Shown here: piece after piece, positions 52,010-59,995 of the stretch
Layout: every line of letters starts with the position of its first letter
Numbering within the stretch: the stretch's first letter is position 1
Assembly: GCA_000244995.1 (NCBI GenBank)
Contig: CM001438.1
Span: forward strand, 5,312,096 to 5,376,095
Reading direction: 5' to 3'
Length of the DNA: 64,000 nt
Origin: Burkholderiales bacterium JOSHI_001
GTDB lineage: Bacteria; Pseudomonadota; Gammaproteobacteria; Burkholderiales; Burkholderiaceae_C
Translations under genes and position numbers: made by a program
The notes under the pieces: generated by a model
The model's database searches: none
What the model saw: the letters and a program-made list of their open reading frames with translations, nothing else
Told to the model about the DNA's origin: nothing

Positions 52010-53758
52010 TCAGCGCGGCAGCTTGTAGACCATCAGGTTGCCGCCCTGCGGCACCGAGGTGGTGGTCTTGAACAGGCTGTTGAAGGCCCCCTGCATGCGT
52101 TCGGCGTCCACGCCCCAGCCCGACTGAACGGCGATGTACTGCTCGCCGTCCACTTCGTAGCTGCTGGGCACGCCGGTCACGCCCGAGGGGGTGGCGGTTT
52201 CCCACAGCTGCTTGCCGTTGCGGGCGTCGAACGCGCGGAACTTGCGGTCGTTGGTGCCACCGGCAAACACCAGGTTGCCGCCGGTGGTCATCAGCGGGGC
52301 CCACAGGAAGGTGTTGAACTTGGTGGTCCAGGCCAGCTTGCCGGTCTTCATGTCCCAGGCCTGGATCTCGCCGATGGGCTGGTCGGGCTTGGGCACACGC
52401 ACATTGCTCAGGATGCCTTCCAGCGGGAAACCGATCCACAGCTCACCGGGCTTGTACTTTTCGCTGATGCCGCCCGGCAGGTAGGAGCACATGTTGTTGT
52501 TGGCCGGCACGTAGAACAGGCCGGTGCCGGGGTTGTAGGCCTCGGGCGTCCAGTCCTTGCCGCCCCACAGGCTGGGGCAGTAGTCGGCACCCTTGCCCAG
52601 CGAAGGCTTGCGCGCCATGTCGTAGCTGGGCCGGCCGCTGGCCTTGTCCACGCTGGTGAAGACGTTGTTGTTCACATAGGGCCAGGCGTCCACGAACTTC
52701 AGCTTGCCGCCGTCGCGTTCCAGCATCCACAGGTAGCCGTTGCGCCCGGCGTGCACCGCGGCCTTGATCTTGCGGCCCTTGTATTCGGTGTCGAACAGCA
52801 GCGGCGGGGTGACTTCGTCCCAGTCCCAGCTGTCGTTCCAGGTGTACTGGTGGTGGCCGGTGATCTGGCCGGTGTCGACGTTGAAGGACACCGTGGACGA
52901 GGTGTAGAGGTTGTCGCCCTTGCGCGTGTCGGGGGTCCAGGGCGCGGGGTTGCCGGTGCCCCAGTAGGCCAGGTTGGTGGCGGAATCGTAGGTGCCGGTG
53001 ATCCACACCGAGCCACCGCCGGTCTTGTAGCTGCCGTTGTCGGGCCAGGTGTCGCCGCCGGGCTCGGTGGGAGCCGGCACGGTGAAGGTGCGCCAGGCCT
53101 GTTTGCCGGTTTCCGCATCGAAGGCGGCCACGAAACCGCGCACGCCCAGTTCACCGCCCGAGCTGCCCACCATGATCTTGCCCTTGGCCGCCAGCGGCGC
53201 CAGGGTCATGTAGTAGCCGCTTTTCCAGTTTTCCACCGGCGTTTCCCACAGCACCTTGCCGGTCTTGGCGTCCAGCGCCACCAGCACGCAGTCCAGGGTG
53301 GCGAAGTACAGCTTGTCGCCGTACAGGGCCACGCCGCGGTTGGTGGGGTGCAGCTGCATCAGCTCGGGCGGCAGCTGCTTCTTGTAGCGCCACAGCTCGG
53401 CGCCGGTCTTGGCGTCCAGCGCCACGATCTGGCTGCCCGGGGTGGTGATGTACATGTAGCCGCCGTTGACGATGGGCGGCGACTGGTGGCCTTCCACCTG
53501 GCCGGTGGTGAAGGCCCAGGCCAGCTGCAGCTTGGCCACGTTGCCGGTGTCCACCTGCTTCAGCGCGCTGTAGCCCCAGCCGCCGTAGTTGGCGCGGTAC
53601 TGCAGCCAGTTGGCCGCTTCGGGGTTGGCCAGCCGCGCGTCGGTGACCGTGGGGTAGGGCCGCGGCTGGGCCTGGGCAGCGGTGCCGGCGGCCAGCAAGG
53701 CCAGGCCAGCGGCCGCCAGGGCGTTGGCGCTGAACGGGGCGCGACGGATCTTCTTCAT
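52010..53758 (-). CDS. PQQ-dependent alcohol dehydrogenase (methanol/ethanol type) with lanthanide-type metal site
   Basis: 582 aa from the ATG at 53758 (AGGAG upstream; an ATG nine codons earlier lacks a site). Signal peptide ending AQAQ. Eight-bladed propeller with repeated A-[LF]-[17 protein letters not shown] docking motifs. PQQ/metal residues by family comparison: E203 (GSSGGE), N270 (GTGNPAPW), the catalytic Asp D312 and, two residues on, D314 (NDSWDWDEV). Calcium enzymes of the MxaF type have Ala or Ser at that second place; Asp is the mark of lanthanide enzymes (XoxF, PedH). The vicinal Cys-Cys pair of MxaF/ExaA is absent; one Cys (C157, TLDCVLVAL) remains. No heme motif, so it needs an external electron acceptor. 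Confidence 0.94.
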   Translation of the reverse strand: MKKIRRAPFSANALAAAGLALLAAGTAAQAQPRPYPTVTDARLANPEAANWLQYRANYGGWGYSALKQVDTGNVAKLQLAWAFTTGQVEGHQSPPIVNGGYMYITTPGSQIVALDAKTGAELWRYKKQLPPELMQLHPTNRGVALYGDKLYFATLDCVLVALDAKTGKVLWETPVENWKSGYYMTLAPLAAKGKIMVGSSGGELGVRGFVAAFDAETGKQAWRTFTVPAPTEPGGDTWPDNGSYKTGGGSVWITGTYDSATNLAYWGTGNPAPWTPDTRKGDNLYTSSTVSFNVDTGQITGHHQYTWNDSWDWDEVTPPLLFDTEYKGRKIKAAVHAGRNGYLWMLERDGGKLKFVDAWPYVNNNVFTSVDKASGRPSYDMARKPSLGKGADYCPSLWGGKDWTPEAYNPGTGLFYVPANNNMCSYLPGGISEKYKPGELWIGFPLEGILSNVRVPKPDQPIGEIQAWDMKTGKLAWTTKFNTFLWAPLMTTGGNLVFAGGTNDRKFRAFDARNGKQLWETATPSGVTGVPSSYEVDGEQYIAVQSGWGVDAERMQGAFNSLFKTTTSVPQGGNLMVYKLPR

Positions 53759-53809
53759 GGTGTGTCTCCTGTTGTGGTGGGGCAAGACGGGAACGAAGAA
53801 CGCCGACGG

Positions 53810-54388
53810 TCAGGCCTTGTGGCCACCCGGGGGCTGGTTGAAGCCGCTGGCCAGCACCAGCCGGCCAGCGTCGGAACGCAATGCAATCCAGGGCAGCGCG
53901 CGCGGCGCGGGGCCGGCCACCACCACGGCGCCCTTGGCGGGCTGGAATTGCGAGAAGTGGCAGAAGCACAGCAGCGTCTTCTCCTGCGCGCGCCAGGCGC
54001 TGACGTCGCAGCCCTGGTGCGTGCAGACGCCGGAATAGGCCAGCACGCCCTCGGCCGAACGCTCGCGCGTTTCGGCATCCAATTCGGCCGGGTCCAGCCG
54101 CAGCAGCAGCACGCGGTTCAAGCGTGACGCGTCGCGGTTGCGCTTGGCCGAGGGCTCGTGCGGCCAGGCGAACACCTGCTTGGCATGGGGTTCGATGTCG
54201 GCCACGGTCAGGGGCCTGGCGTCGTCGGCGTCCACCGACACCAGGAAGTCACCGGGCTGTGGGCCTTCTTCAGCGCTCCAGGCGCTGGGGGCAGCGGACA
54301 CGCCGGCCGCCGCCAGGGCGCAACCGGCCAGGCCGTGCAAGGCCTGGCGTCGGCTGTGCGTACAGCCGCCGCAGGGCGGGGTGCTCAT
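53810..54388 (-). CDS. exported Rieske 2Fe-2S protein
   Basis: 192 aa from the ATG at 54388; the leader GGAGACACACC is identical to that before the PQQ dehydrogenase. Twin-arginine signal (HSRRQALHGLAGCALAAAG), as expected for a pre-folded iron-sulfur protein. The Rieske cluster ligands are C122, H124 (CTHQGC) and C141, H144 (CFCHFS), with C127 and C143 placed for the disulfide seen in high-potential Rieske proteins such as those of bc1 complexes. It is not a ubiquinol-cytochrome c reductase subunit, since no cytochrome b or c1 accompanies it. First gene of the operon; it could carry electrons from the PQQ dehydrogenase or molybdenum enzyme (inference). Confidence 0.93.
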   Translation of the reverse strand: MSTPPCGGCTHSRRQALHGLAGCALAAAGVSAAPSAWSAEEGPQPGDFLVSVDADDARPLTVADIEPHAKQVFAWPHEPSAKRNRDASRLNRVLLLRLDPAELDAETRERSAEGVLAYSGVCTHQGCDVSAWRAQEKTLLCFCHFSQFQPAKGAVVVAGPAPRALPWIALRSDAGRLVLASGFNQPPGGHKA

Positions 54389-54447
54389 GGTGTGTCTCCT
54401 CGTTGTCACGGGCGGGCGTCTGTTGCGCCGGCCTCGCAGCCACAGGC

Positions 54448-54462
54448 GCAGCAAACATGCCA
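54448..54462 (-). promoter_or_regulatory. sigma-54 (-24/-12) promoter of the Rieske/PQQ-dehydrogenase operon
   Basis: Reading leftward: TGGCATG-TTTG-CTGC. Against TGGCACG-N4-TTGC the invariant GG and GC are present with exact spacing, and only two of the other positions differ (T for C in the first block, C for T in the second). The predicted start is about 48 bases before the Rieske ATG, and the operon encodes its own sigma-54 activator. Confidence 0.75.
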
Positions 54463-54548
54463 AGCCCCGCATCAGGGATCACCCGCAGCGCCTTCGCCAA
54501 ATTGAGCGCCATCAAGGCCGGTCGGCGCGACAGGTGTGTCAGTCGGGT

Positions 54549-54563
54549 TGTGCCAATGGCACA
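54549..54563 (-). promoter_or_regulatory. candidate upstream activator site (perfect palindrome)
   Basis: TGTGCC-AAT-GGCACA is a perfect inverted repeat about 100 bases upstream of the -24/-12 promoter, the usual distance for a sigma-54 activator site. Bases 54528-54540 hold a weaker GACA/TGTC inverted repeat. Between the divergent operon and dienelactone-hydrolase gene; the rest of this 264-base gap shows nothing else I can name. Confidence 0.5.
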
Positions 54564-54652
54564 GCCGTCGCAGACCGGGGCCACGGCGACACAAGGGATT
54601 GAGGCCCTCTGCCTAGAATCGGCGCCCCCTGTTGCCCCCCGAAGGAGATGCC

Positions 54653-55525
54653 ATGCCGCAAGACGACTTCAACAGCCTGGTGCCCGGGCGCGACTTCAGC
54701 CGCCGCGACTTCGTGCGCACCGGCGTGGGCTCGGGCTTTGCCGCCGCCGTGCTGCCGGTGTGCGCGCAAACGCAGGTGAAGACCGACACCCAGGGCCTGC
54801 TGGCTGGCGAAGTGACCATCCCCGTGGGCGAGTCCAAGATGCCGGCCTACCGCGCCGCGCCAGCGAACGCCAGGAACGCGCCGGTGGTGCTGGTGGTCAG
54901 CGAGATCTTCGGCGTGCACGAGCACATCGCCGACGTGGCCCGGCGTTTTGCCAAGGCCGGCTACTTCGCCATCGCGCCCGAACTCTTCGTGCGCCAGGGC
55001 GACGCCGGCAGCTACGGCGAAATTGCCAAGCTGATCGCCGAGGTGGTGAACAAGGTGCCCGACGAGCAGGTGATGCGCGACCTGGACGCCAGCGTGGCCT
55101 GGGCCAAGGCACAAGGCGCCAACACGGCACGCCTGGGCGTGACCGGCTTCTGCTGGGGCGGGCGCATCACCTGGCTGTACAGCGCCCACGCCAAGGGCGT
55201 GAAGGCCGGCGTGGCCTGGTACGGGCGCCTGGTGGGCCAGAGCAACCCGTTGCAGCCGCAACACCCGGTGGACCTGGCCGGCCGCCTGAACGGCCCGGTG
55301 CTGGGCCTGTACGGCGGGCAGGACAGCGGCATCCCGCTGACCACGGTGAACCAGATGAAGGACGCGCTGGCCGGCGGCAGCGCCGCGGCCAAGCAAAGCG
55401 AGTTCGTGGTCTACCCCGACGCGCCGCACGCCTTCCATGCCGACTACCGGCCCAGCTACCGCCGGGAAGCGGCGGCGGACGGCTGGAAGCAGTGCCTGGC
55501 CTGGTTCAAGACCCACGGGGTGTGA
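54653..55525 (+). CDS. dienelactone hydrolase family protein, exported
   Basis: 290 aa from the ATG at 54653 (GGAG seven bases upstream). Twin-arginine-like signal ([21 protein letters not shown]) followed by the dienelactone hydrolase domain. The nucleophile is Cys in [10 protein letters not shown], as in true dienelactone hydrolases; EIFGVHEHI and the catalytic His in [16 protein letters not shown] are present. Known family reaction: hydrolysis of dienelactone and related lactones/esters, though exported Cys-type members mostly lack a known substrate. Divergent from the Rieske/PQQ operon. Confidence 0.9.
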   Translation: MPQDDFNSLVPGRDFSRRDFVRTGVGSGFAAAVLPVCAQTQVKTDTQGLLAGEVTIPVGESKMPAYRAAPANARNAPVVLVVSEIFGVHEHIADVARRFAKAGYFAIAPELFVRQGDAGSYGEIAKLIAEVVNKVPDEQVMRDLDASVAWAKAQGANTARLGVTGFCWGGRITWLYSAHAKGVKAGVAWYGRLVGQSNPLQPQHPVDLAGRLNGPVLGLYGGQDSGIPLTTVNQMKDALAGGSAAAKQSEFVVYPDAPHAFHADYRPSYRREAAADGWKQCLAWFKTHGV

Positions 55526-55528
55526 ACT

Positions 55529-55555
55529 GCCCCCACGCGGGCGCCGCCGGGGGGC
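55529..55555 (+). terminator. GC-rich hairpin after the dienelactone hydrolase gene
   Basis: GCCCCC (55529-55534) pairs with GGGGGC (55550-55555), starting four bases after the stop codon; the 15-base interior is also GC-rich. There is no T-run. It separates this gene from the ZIP transporter gene that starts at 55606. Confidence 0.35.
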
Positions 55556-55605
55556 CGCTGGTATCCTGAGCGGCTTTGCCCGCCCAGGACGCCTTCTCCC
55601 CCGGC

Positions 55606-56382
55606 ATGACCCTGCTCTACATCGTTGTCGCCACGCTGGCCGGCGGCCTGCTGTCGGTGGGCATCGCCGCGTCGCTGACCGTGGGCGTGCTGGGCCGCGT
55701 GGTCAAGCACCTGGTCAGCCTGTCGGCCGGGGTGCTGCTGGGCACCGCGCTGCTGCACGTGCTGCCCGAGGCCTTCGAGAGCAAGGCCGACCCGCACGAG
55801 CTGTTCCTCACGCTGCTGGGCGGCATCCTGTTCTTCTTCCTGCTGGAAAAGGCCGAGCTGTACCGCCACGGCCACCACCACGAAGGTGACGGCCACCACC
55901 ACCACCACGAGTTCGACATCGAACAGGCCGGCCACGGCGGCTGGAGCGTGCTGGTGGGCGACAGCATCCACAACTTCTGCGACGGCATCATCATCGCCGC
56001 CGCCTTCCTGGCCGACACGCGGCTGGGCATCGTCACGGCGCTGGCCATCATCGCGCACGAGATTCCGCAGGAGGTGGGCGACTACATCGTGCTGCTGAAC
56101 GCGGGCTTTTCGCGCGGCAAGGCGCTGCTGTTCAACGCGCTGTCGGGCCTGGCGGCGGTGGTGGGCGGTGTGGTGGGCTACCTGGTCGTGGGGCCTTGGC
56201 AGGCGCTGTTTCCCTACCTGCTGGTGGTGGCGTCCAGCAGCTTCGTCTACGTGGCCGTGGCCGACCTGATCCCGCAGTTGCAGCGCCGCCTGCCGCTGCG
56301 CGAGACCGTGGCCCAGGTGGGCTGGCTGGCCGTGGGCCTGGGCGTGGTGTGGGCCGCGCGCGCCCTGCTGCACGGGCATTGA
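55606..56382 (+). CDS. ZIP-family metal transporter
   Basis: 258 aa from the ATG at 55606. About eight hydrophobic helices; a His-rich loop between the third and fourth (HGHHHEGDGHHHHHEF, about residues 88-103) is the typical metal-capturing loop. The metal-binding helices are VGDSIHNFCDGIIIAAAF and ALAIIAHEIPQEVGDYIVLL, matching ZIP helices IV and V (H-N-x-x-D and H-E-x-x-x-E). Imports zinc or related divalent ions; specificity is not readable. Confidence 0.94.
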   Translation: MTLLYIVVATLAGGLLSVGIAASLTVGVLGRVVKHLVSLSAGVLLGTALLHVLPEAFESKADPHELFLTLLGGILFFFLLEKAELYRHGHHHEGDGHHHHHEFDIEQAGHGGWSVLVGDSIHNFCDGIIIAAAFLADTRLGIVTALAIIAHEIPQEVGDYIVLLNAGFSRGKALLFNALSGLAAVVGGVVGYLVVGPWQALFPYLLVVASSSFVYVAVADLIPQLQRRLPLRETVAQVGWLAVGLGVVWAARALLHGH

Positions 56383-56492
56383 CCCCCAGGGGTTCGGGGG
56401 CAAGCCCGCACGGTGCCTGAGGGCGGTGGCTGCTAAGCTGGAAGACCGCCGCCGCGCCCTCTGGCGTGCCGCGCCCACAGGAGACACCCCCC

Positions 56493-57623
56493 ATGCCCGG
56501 ACTGCTGCCCGACGTCGACGCCGACGGCCTGCTTGAATTTTCGGTGGTCTACACCGACCGTTCGCTCAACCACATGAGCGCCAAGTTCCAGGGCGTGATG
56601 CGCGACCTGTCGGCCATGTTGAAGCAGGTGTACCACGCCCACTCCGCGGTGATGGTGCCCGGCAGCGGCAGCTACGGCATGGAAGCCGTGGCGCGCCAGT
56701 TCGCCACCGGCCAGAAGGTGCTGGTGCTGCGCAACGGCTGGTTCAGCTTCCGCTGGAGCCAGATCTTCGAGATGGGCCGCATCCCCTCGGCCGAACTGGT
56801 GCTGAAGGCGCGCCGCAACGCGCCCGGCGCCACCGCGCCTTTCGTGCCCGCGCCGCTGGACGAGGTGCTGGCCACCATCCGCGCCGAAAAGCCCGCGGTG
56901 CTGTTCTGCCCGCACGTGGAAACCGCCAGCGGCATGCTGCTGAGTGACGAGTACCTGCGCGCCGTGGGTGCGGCCATGCACGAGGTCGGCGGCCTGCTGG
57001 TGCTGGACTGCATTGCGTCCGGCGCGCTTTGGGTGGACATGGCCGACTGCAATGTGGATGTGCTGGTGAGCGCGCCGCAAAAGGGCTGGAGCAGTTCACC
57101 CTGCGGCGCCCTGGTGTGCCTGAGCGAACGCGCCCGCCAGCGCATCGATGCCACCACCAGCACCAGCTTCGCCTGCGACCTGAAGAAGTGGCTGCAGATC
57201 ATGGAAACCTACGAACAGGGTGGCCACGCGTACCACACCACCCTGCCCACCGACGCGCTGCTGCGCCTGCGCGACACCATGCGCGAAACCGTGGATTCGG
57301 GCCTGGAAACCCTGCGCGCGGCGCAGTGGACCCAAGGCCGGCAGATCCGCGCGCTGCTGCAGGCCAAGGGCTTCGCCAGCGTGGCGGCCGAGGGTTGGCA
57401 GAGCCCCGGCGTGGTGGTCAGCTACACCAGCAACCCGGACATCAAGAGCGGCAAGGCCTTTGCCGCGCTGGGCCTGCAGACCGCGGCCGGCGTGCCGCTG
57501 CAATGCGACGAAGGGGCCGACTTCTCCACCTTCCGCCTGGGCCTGTTCGGGCTGGAAAAGCTGCGCAACGTGCAGCGCACGGTGGACACCGTGGCCAAGG
57601 CCCTCGAAGGTTTGCCGAACTGA
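56493..57623 (+). CDS. class V aminotransferase (alanine-glyoxylate / serine-pyruvate type)
   Basis: 376 aa from the ATG at 56493 (ACAGGAGA upstream). PLP-dependent fold with GSGSYGMEAVARQ near residue 60, the Asp in LLVLDCIASGALWVDM, and the PLP Lys in VLVSAPQKGWSSSPCGALV. The C-terminal Arg for substrate carboxylate is in FSTFRLGLFGLEKL. Likely transfers the amino group between alanine or serine and glyoxylate or pyruvate; exact donor and acceptor unknown. 110 bases after the ZIP gene. Confidence 0.9.
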   Translation: MPGLLPDVDADGLLEFSVVYTDRSLNHMSAKFQGVMRDLSAMLKQVYHAHSAVMVPGSGSYGMEAVARQFATGQKVLVLRNGWFSFRWSQIFEMGRIPSAELVLKARRNAPGATAPFVPAPLDEVLATIRAEKPAVLFCPHVETASGMLLSDEYLRAVGAAMHEVGGLLVLDCIASGALWVDMADCNVDVLVSAPQKGWSSSPCGALVCLSERARQRIDATTSTSFACDLKKWLQIMETYEQGGHAYHTTLPTDALLRLRDTMRETVDSGLETLRAAQWTQGRQIRALLQAKGFASVAAEGWQSPGVVVSYTSNPDIKSGKAFAALGLQTAAGVPLQCDEGADFSTFRLGLFGLEKLRNVQRTVDTVAKALEGLPN

Positions 57624-57658
57624 TCCGGCGGCCTCGTTAGCGCCCGCGGCCGGGGGCT

Positions 57659-58093
57659 CTACTTCACGACGAGGACCGGCAGGTCGCTGTGCGTCAGCAC
57701 GCGGCTGGTTTCGCTGCCCAGCAGCAGGGCGCTGACGCCGCGGCGGCCGTGCGAGGCCATCACGATCAGGTCGCAGCCCTGGGCCTTGGCGTGGTCCAGG
57801 ATGGCTTCCCAGGGGTGCAGCGCTTCCACGGTGACGGCGTTGCAGGCCATGCCGGCGGCGCTGGCCAGTGCGCTGACCTTCTTCACGCGCTCGGCGGCAA
57901 TGCGCTCCTGGGCGTCGTAGAACTCCTGCGGCGGCACCGGCTGCATTTCCGAGATGGCGCTGTAGGGGAAGGGTTCCTTCACGCTGATGGCCGACAGCTT
58001 GGCGCCGCACAGCTTGGCCATTTGCACGGCGGTGTCCACCGCCTTGGCGGTGATGTCGGAACCATCGGTGGGAACGAGGATGTGCTTGTACAT
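57659..58093 (-). CDS. universal stress protein (UspA family)
   Basis: 144 aa from the ATG at 58093 (AGGAG seven bases upstream). One USP domain: start YKHILVPTDGSDITAKAV, and the ATP-binding G-x2-G-x9-G-[ST] type motif near the end (MASHGRRGVSALLLGSETSRV), which suggests the nucleotide-binding subclass. Cytoplasmic; induced by stress in studied bacteria. Convergent with the aminotransferase gene. Confidence 0.94.
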   Translation of the reverse strand: MYKHILVPTDGSDITAKAVDTAVQMAKLCGAKLSAISVKEPFPYSAISEMQPVPPQEFYDAQERIAAERVKKVSALASAAGMACNAVTVEALHPWEAILDHAKAQGCDLIVMASHGRRGVSALLLGSETSRVLTHSDLPVLVVK

Positions 58094-58187
58094 GCGGGAC
58101 TCCTGCGGGTTCATGAACGGGTCACAAACTGCGACCCGCGGTGGCGGCAGTGTGTTCCCGGCAGGCTACTCCTGCGATTGATGTCGC

Positions 58188-59051
58188 TCAACCCCGCGCC
58201 ACGGGCCGGGTGGGGTCAGCGCACCATTCGCTCCAGGAACCCGGGTACAGGTGCGAGCCCGGCAGCCCCGCCACTTCCATCGCCAGCAGGTTGTGGCAGG
58301 CGGTGACGCCCGAGCCGCACTGGTGCACCACGGTGCCGGTGTCGGCGCCCAGGGCCAGGAAGGCGGCGCGCAGTTGTTCGGCCGGCAGGAAGCGGCCGTC
58401 GGCGCCCAGGTTGTCCTTGAAGAAGCGGTTCCTTGCACCCGGGATGCGGCCGGCCACCGGGTCCAGCGGCTCCACCTCGCCGCGGAAGCGCTCGGCCGCG
58501 CGGGCGTCCAGCAGGGTCAGGCCGCTGCCGGCCTGCAGGTCGGGCAGGCGGGCCATCAGGTCCGTGGCCAGGGTCACCGGCATGGCGGCGGGGCCGCCCC
58601 CATACGCCGCAGCGGCGGCCTGGGGCACCGGCCGCTCGCGCACCCAGGCGCCGCCGGCCGCGCGCCAGGCGGCGCTGCCGCCGTCCAGCACCGCCACGTC
58701 GGCATGGCCCAGCCAGCGCAGCATCCACCAGGCACGGGCGGCATAGGGCCCGCCCTGGCCGTCGTAGGCCACCACCTGCACCCCGGGCTGGACGCCCCAA
58801 CGCGCCGCGGTGTGAGCGAACGCTTCCCGGCTGGGCAAGGGGTGGCGGCCATTCAGGCCGGTCTTGGCGCTGGACAGGTCGTTGTCCAGGTGGGCATAGC
58901 ACGCGCCGGGAATGTGGCCGCCGTGCTGGTAGCCATCTTCACCCGCACCGGGGTCGGCCAGGTCAAAGCTGCAGTCCAGCAGCACCAGGGGCTGGCCGGA
59001 CTGCTGCAAGGCCATCAATTCGGTGGCGGCGATCAAGGACGGGTGGGACAT
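58188..59051 (-). CDS. sseA: 3-mercaptopyruvate/thiosulfate sulfurtransferase
   Basis: 287 aa from the ATG at 59051. Tandem rhodanese domains: the inactive N-terminal one with LLDCSFDL...HIPGACYAHLDNDLSS and the active C-terminal one with loop HQCGSGVTACHN. The catalytic Cys is followed by G-S-G-V-T, the pattern of mercaptopyruvate rather than thiosulfate sulfurtransferases (which have CRKGVT). Moves sulfur from 3-mercaptopyruvate to acceptors. Twelve bases downstream of the EamA transporter gene on the same strand. Confidence 0.93.
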   Translation of the reverse strand: MSHPSLIAATELMALQQSGQPLVLLDCSFDLADPGAGEDGYQHGGHIPGACYAHLDNDLSSAKTGLNGRHPLPSREAFAHTAARWGVQPGVQVVAYDGQGGPYAARAWWMLRWLGHADVAVLDGGSAAWRAAGGAWVRERPVPQAAAAAYGGGPAAMPVTLATDLMARLPDLQAGSGLTLLDARAAERFRGEVEPLDPVAGRIPGARNRFFKDNLGADGRFLPAEQLRAAFLALGADTGTVVHQCGSGVTACHNLLAMEVAGLPGSHLYPGSWSEWCADPTRPVARG

Positions 59052-59062
59052 GGTGAAGGCCT

Positions 59063-59995
59063 TCAGTTGTCGGCCGGCAGGCCGCTGTCGCGGGCTTCCC
59101 GCGGGGTGCCATGGTGGCGCAGCAGGTTCGCGCCCAGCCCGGCGGCGATGACCAGGGCCATGCCGGCCAGGGCCATGGCGCTGGCCGGGTCGTCGAACAG
59201 CCACACCCCGTACAGAAACGAAAACACGATGCCCAGGTACTGCAGGCTGGCATTGGCCAGGGTGCGGCCGATGGCGTAGGCGCGGGTCATCATCAGCTGT
59301 GCGCTGGTGGCCAGCAGGCCGGTGGCCAGCAGCAGCGCCAGGCCACGCGCGGTGTGTCCGTGCCAGCCTTCGGCGCTGGTCAGGGCCGCGCCCACCAGCA
59401 CGCCGCCGCCGGAGAAGTAGAAGACGATGCGGTACTCGGGCTCGCCCAGTCGGCCGAGTGCCGTGACCTGCAGGTAGGCCATGGCCGACAGCAGGCCCGA
59501 GGCCAGCCCGGCCAGCGCGTACCAGGCCTGGTCCTGCTGGATCGTGGGCCGCAGGATCATGGCCACGCCGGTGAAGCCCAGCAGCACCGCGGCCACCAGG
59601 CGGCCGTCCACCCGCGCCGTGCCCAGCCAGAAGGCGCCGCCCATCATGAACAGCGCCATCCACACCGAGGACATGTAGTTCAAGGTCACGGCGGCGGCCA
59701 GGGGCATGCCGGTGATGGCGTAGAACCACAGCGTCAGCGCCGAGACCCCGGCCACGCTGCGCCAGAAATGCGCCATCGGCAGGGCGGTGCGCAGGCTGCG
59801 GCCGCCGCCGCGCGACAGCGCCGCCATCATCAGGCAGCCCACCAGGCCGCGGTAGAACACCACCTCGCCGGTGCTGTACTGCAACGACGCCCACTTCACG
59901 CACACGCCCATGGTGGCGAACAGCCCGGCGGCGCCGATCATCAGCAGGGCGGCATGCATCGGGTGATGCGTGCTGCCTGCCAATGGGCTCACCAT
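59063..59995 (-). CDS. EamA/DMT-family transporter
   Basis: 310 aa from the ATG at 59995, which overlaps the end of the Rieske oxygenase gene by seven bases; an upstream start is open but less likely. Ten hydrophobic helices in two EamA repeats (for example FATMGVCVKWASLQYSTGEVV in the first; SLQYLGIVFSFLYGVWLFDD in the second). Exports or imports small metabolites; the substrate is unknown. Likely in one transcript with the oxygenase and the sulfurtransferase. Confidence 0.92.
   Translation of the reverse strand: MVSPLAGSTHHPMHAALLMIGAAGLFATMGVCVKWASLQYSTGEVVFYRGLVGCLMMAALSRGGGRSLRTALPMAHFWRSVAGVSALTLWFYAITGMPLAAAVTLNYMSSVWMALFMMGGAFWLGTARVDGRLVAAVLLGFTGVAMILRPTIQQDQAWYALAGLASGLLSAMAYLQVTALGRLGEPEYRIVFYFSGGGVLVGAALTSAEGWHGHTARGLALLLATGLLATSAQLMMTRAYAIGRTLANASLQYLGIVFSFLYGVWLFDDPASAMALAGMALVIAAGLGANLLRHHGTPREARDSGLPADN

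Noticed and set aside
54270-54584. 104-aa minus-strand ORF over the Rieske promoter region
   Set aside because: Runs out of frame into the Rieske gene and covers the sigma-54 promoter and palindrome; composition is unlike the neighbours.
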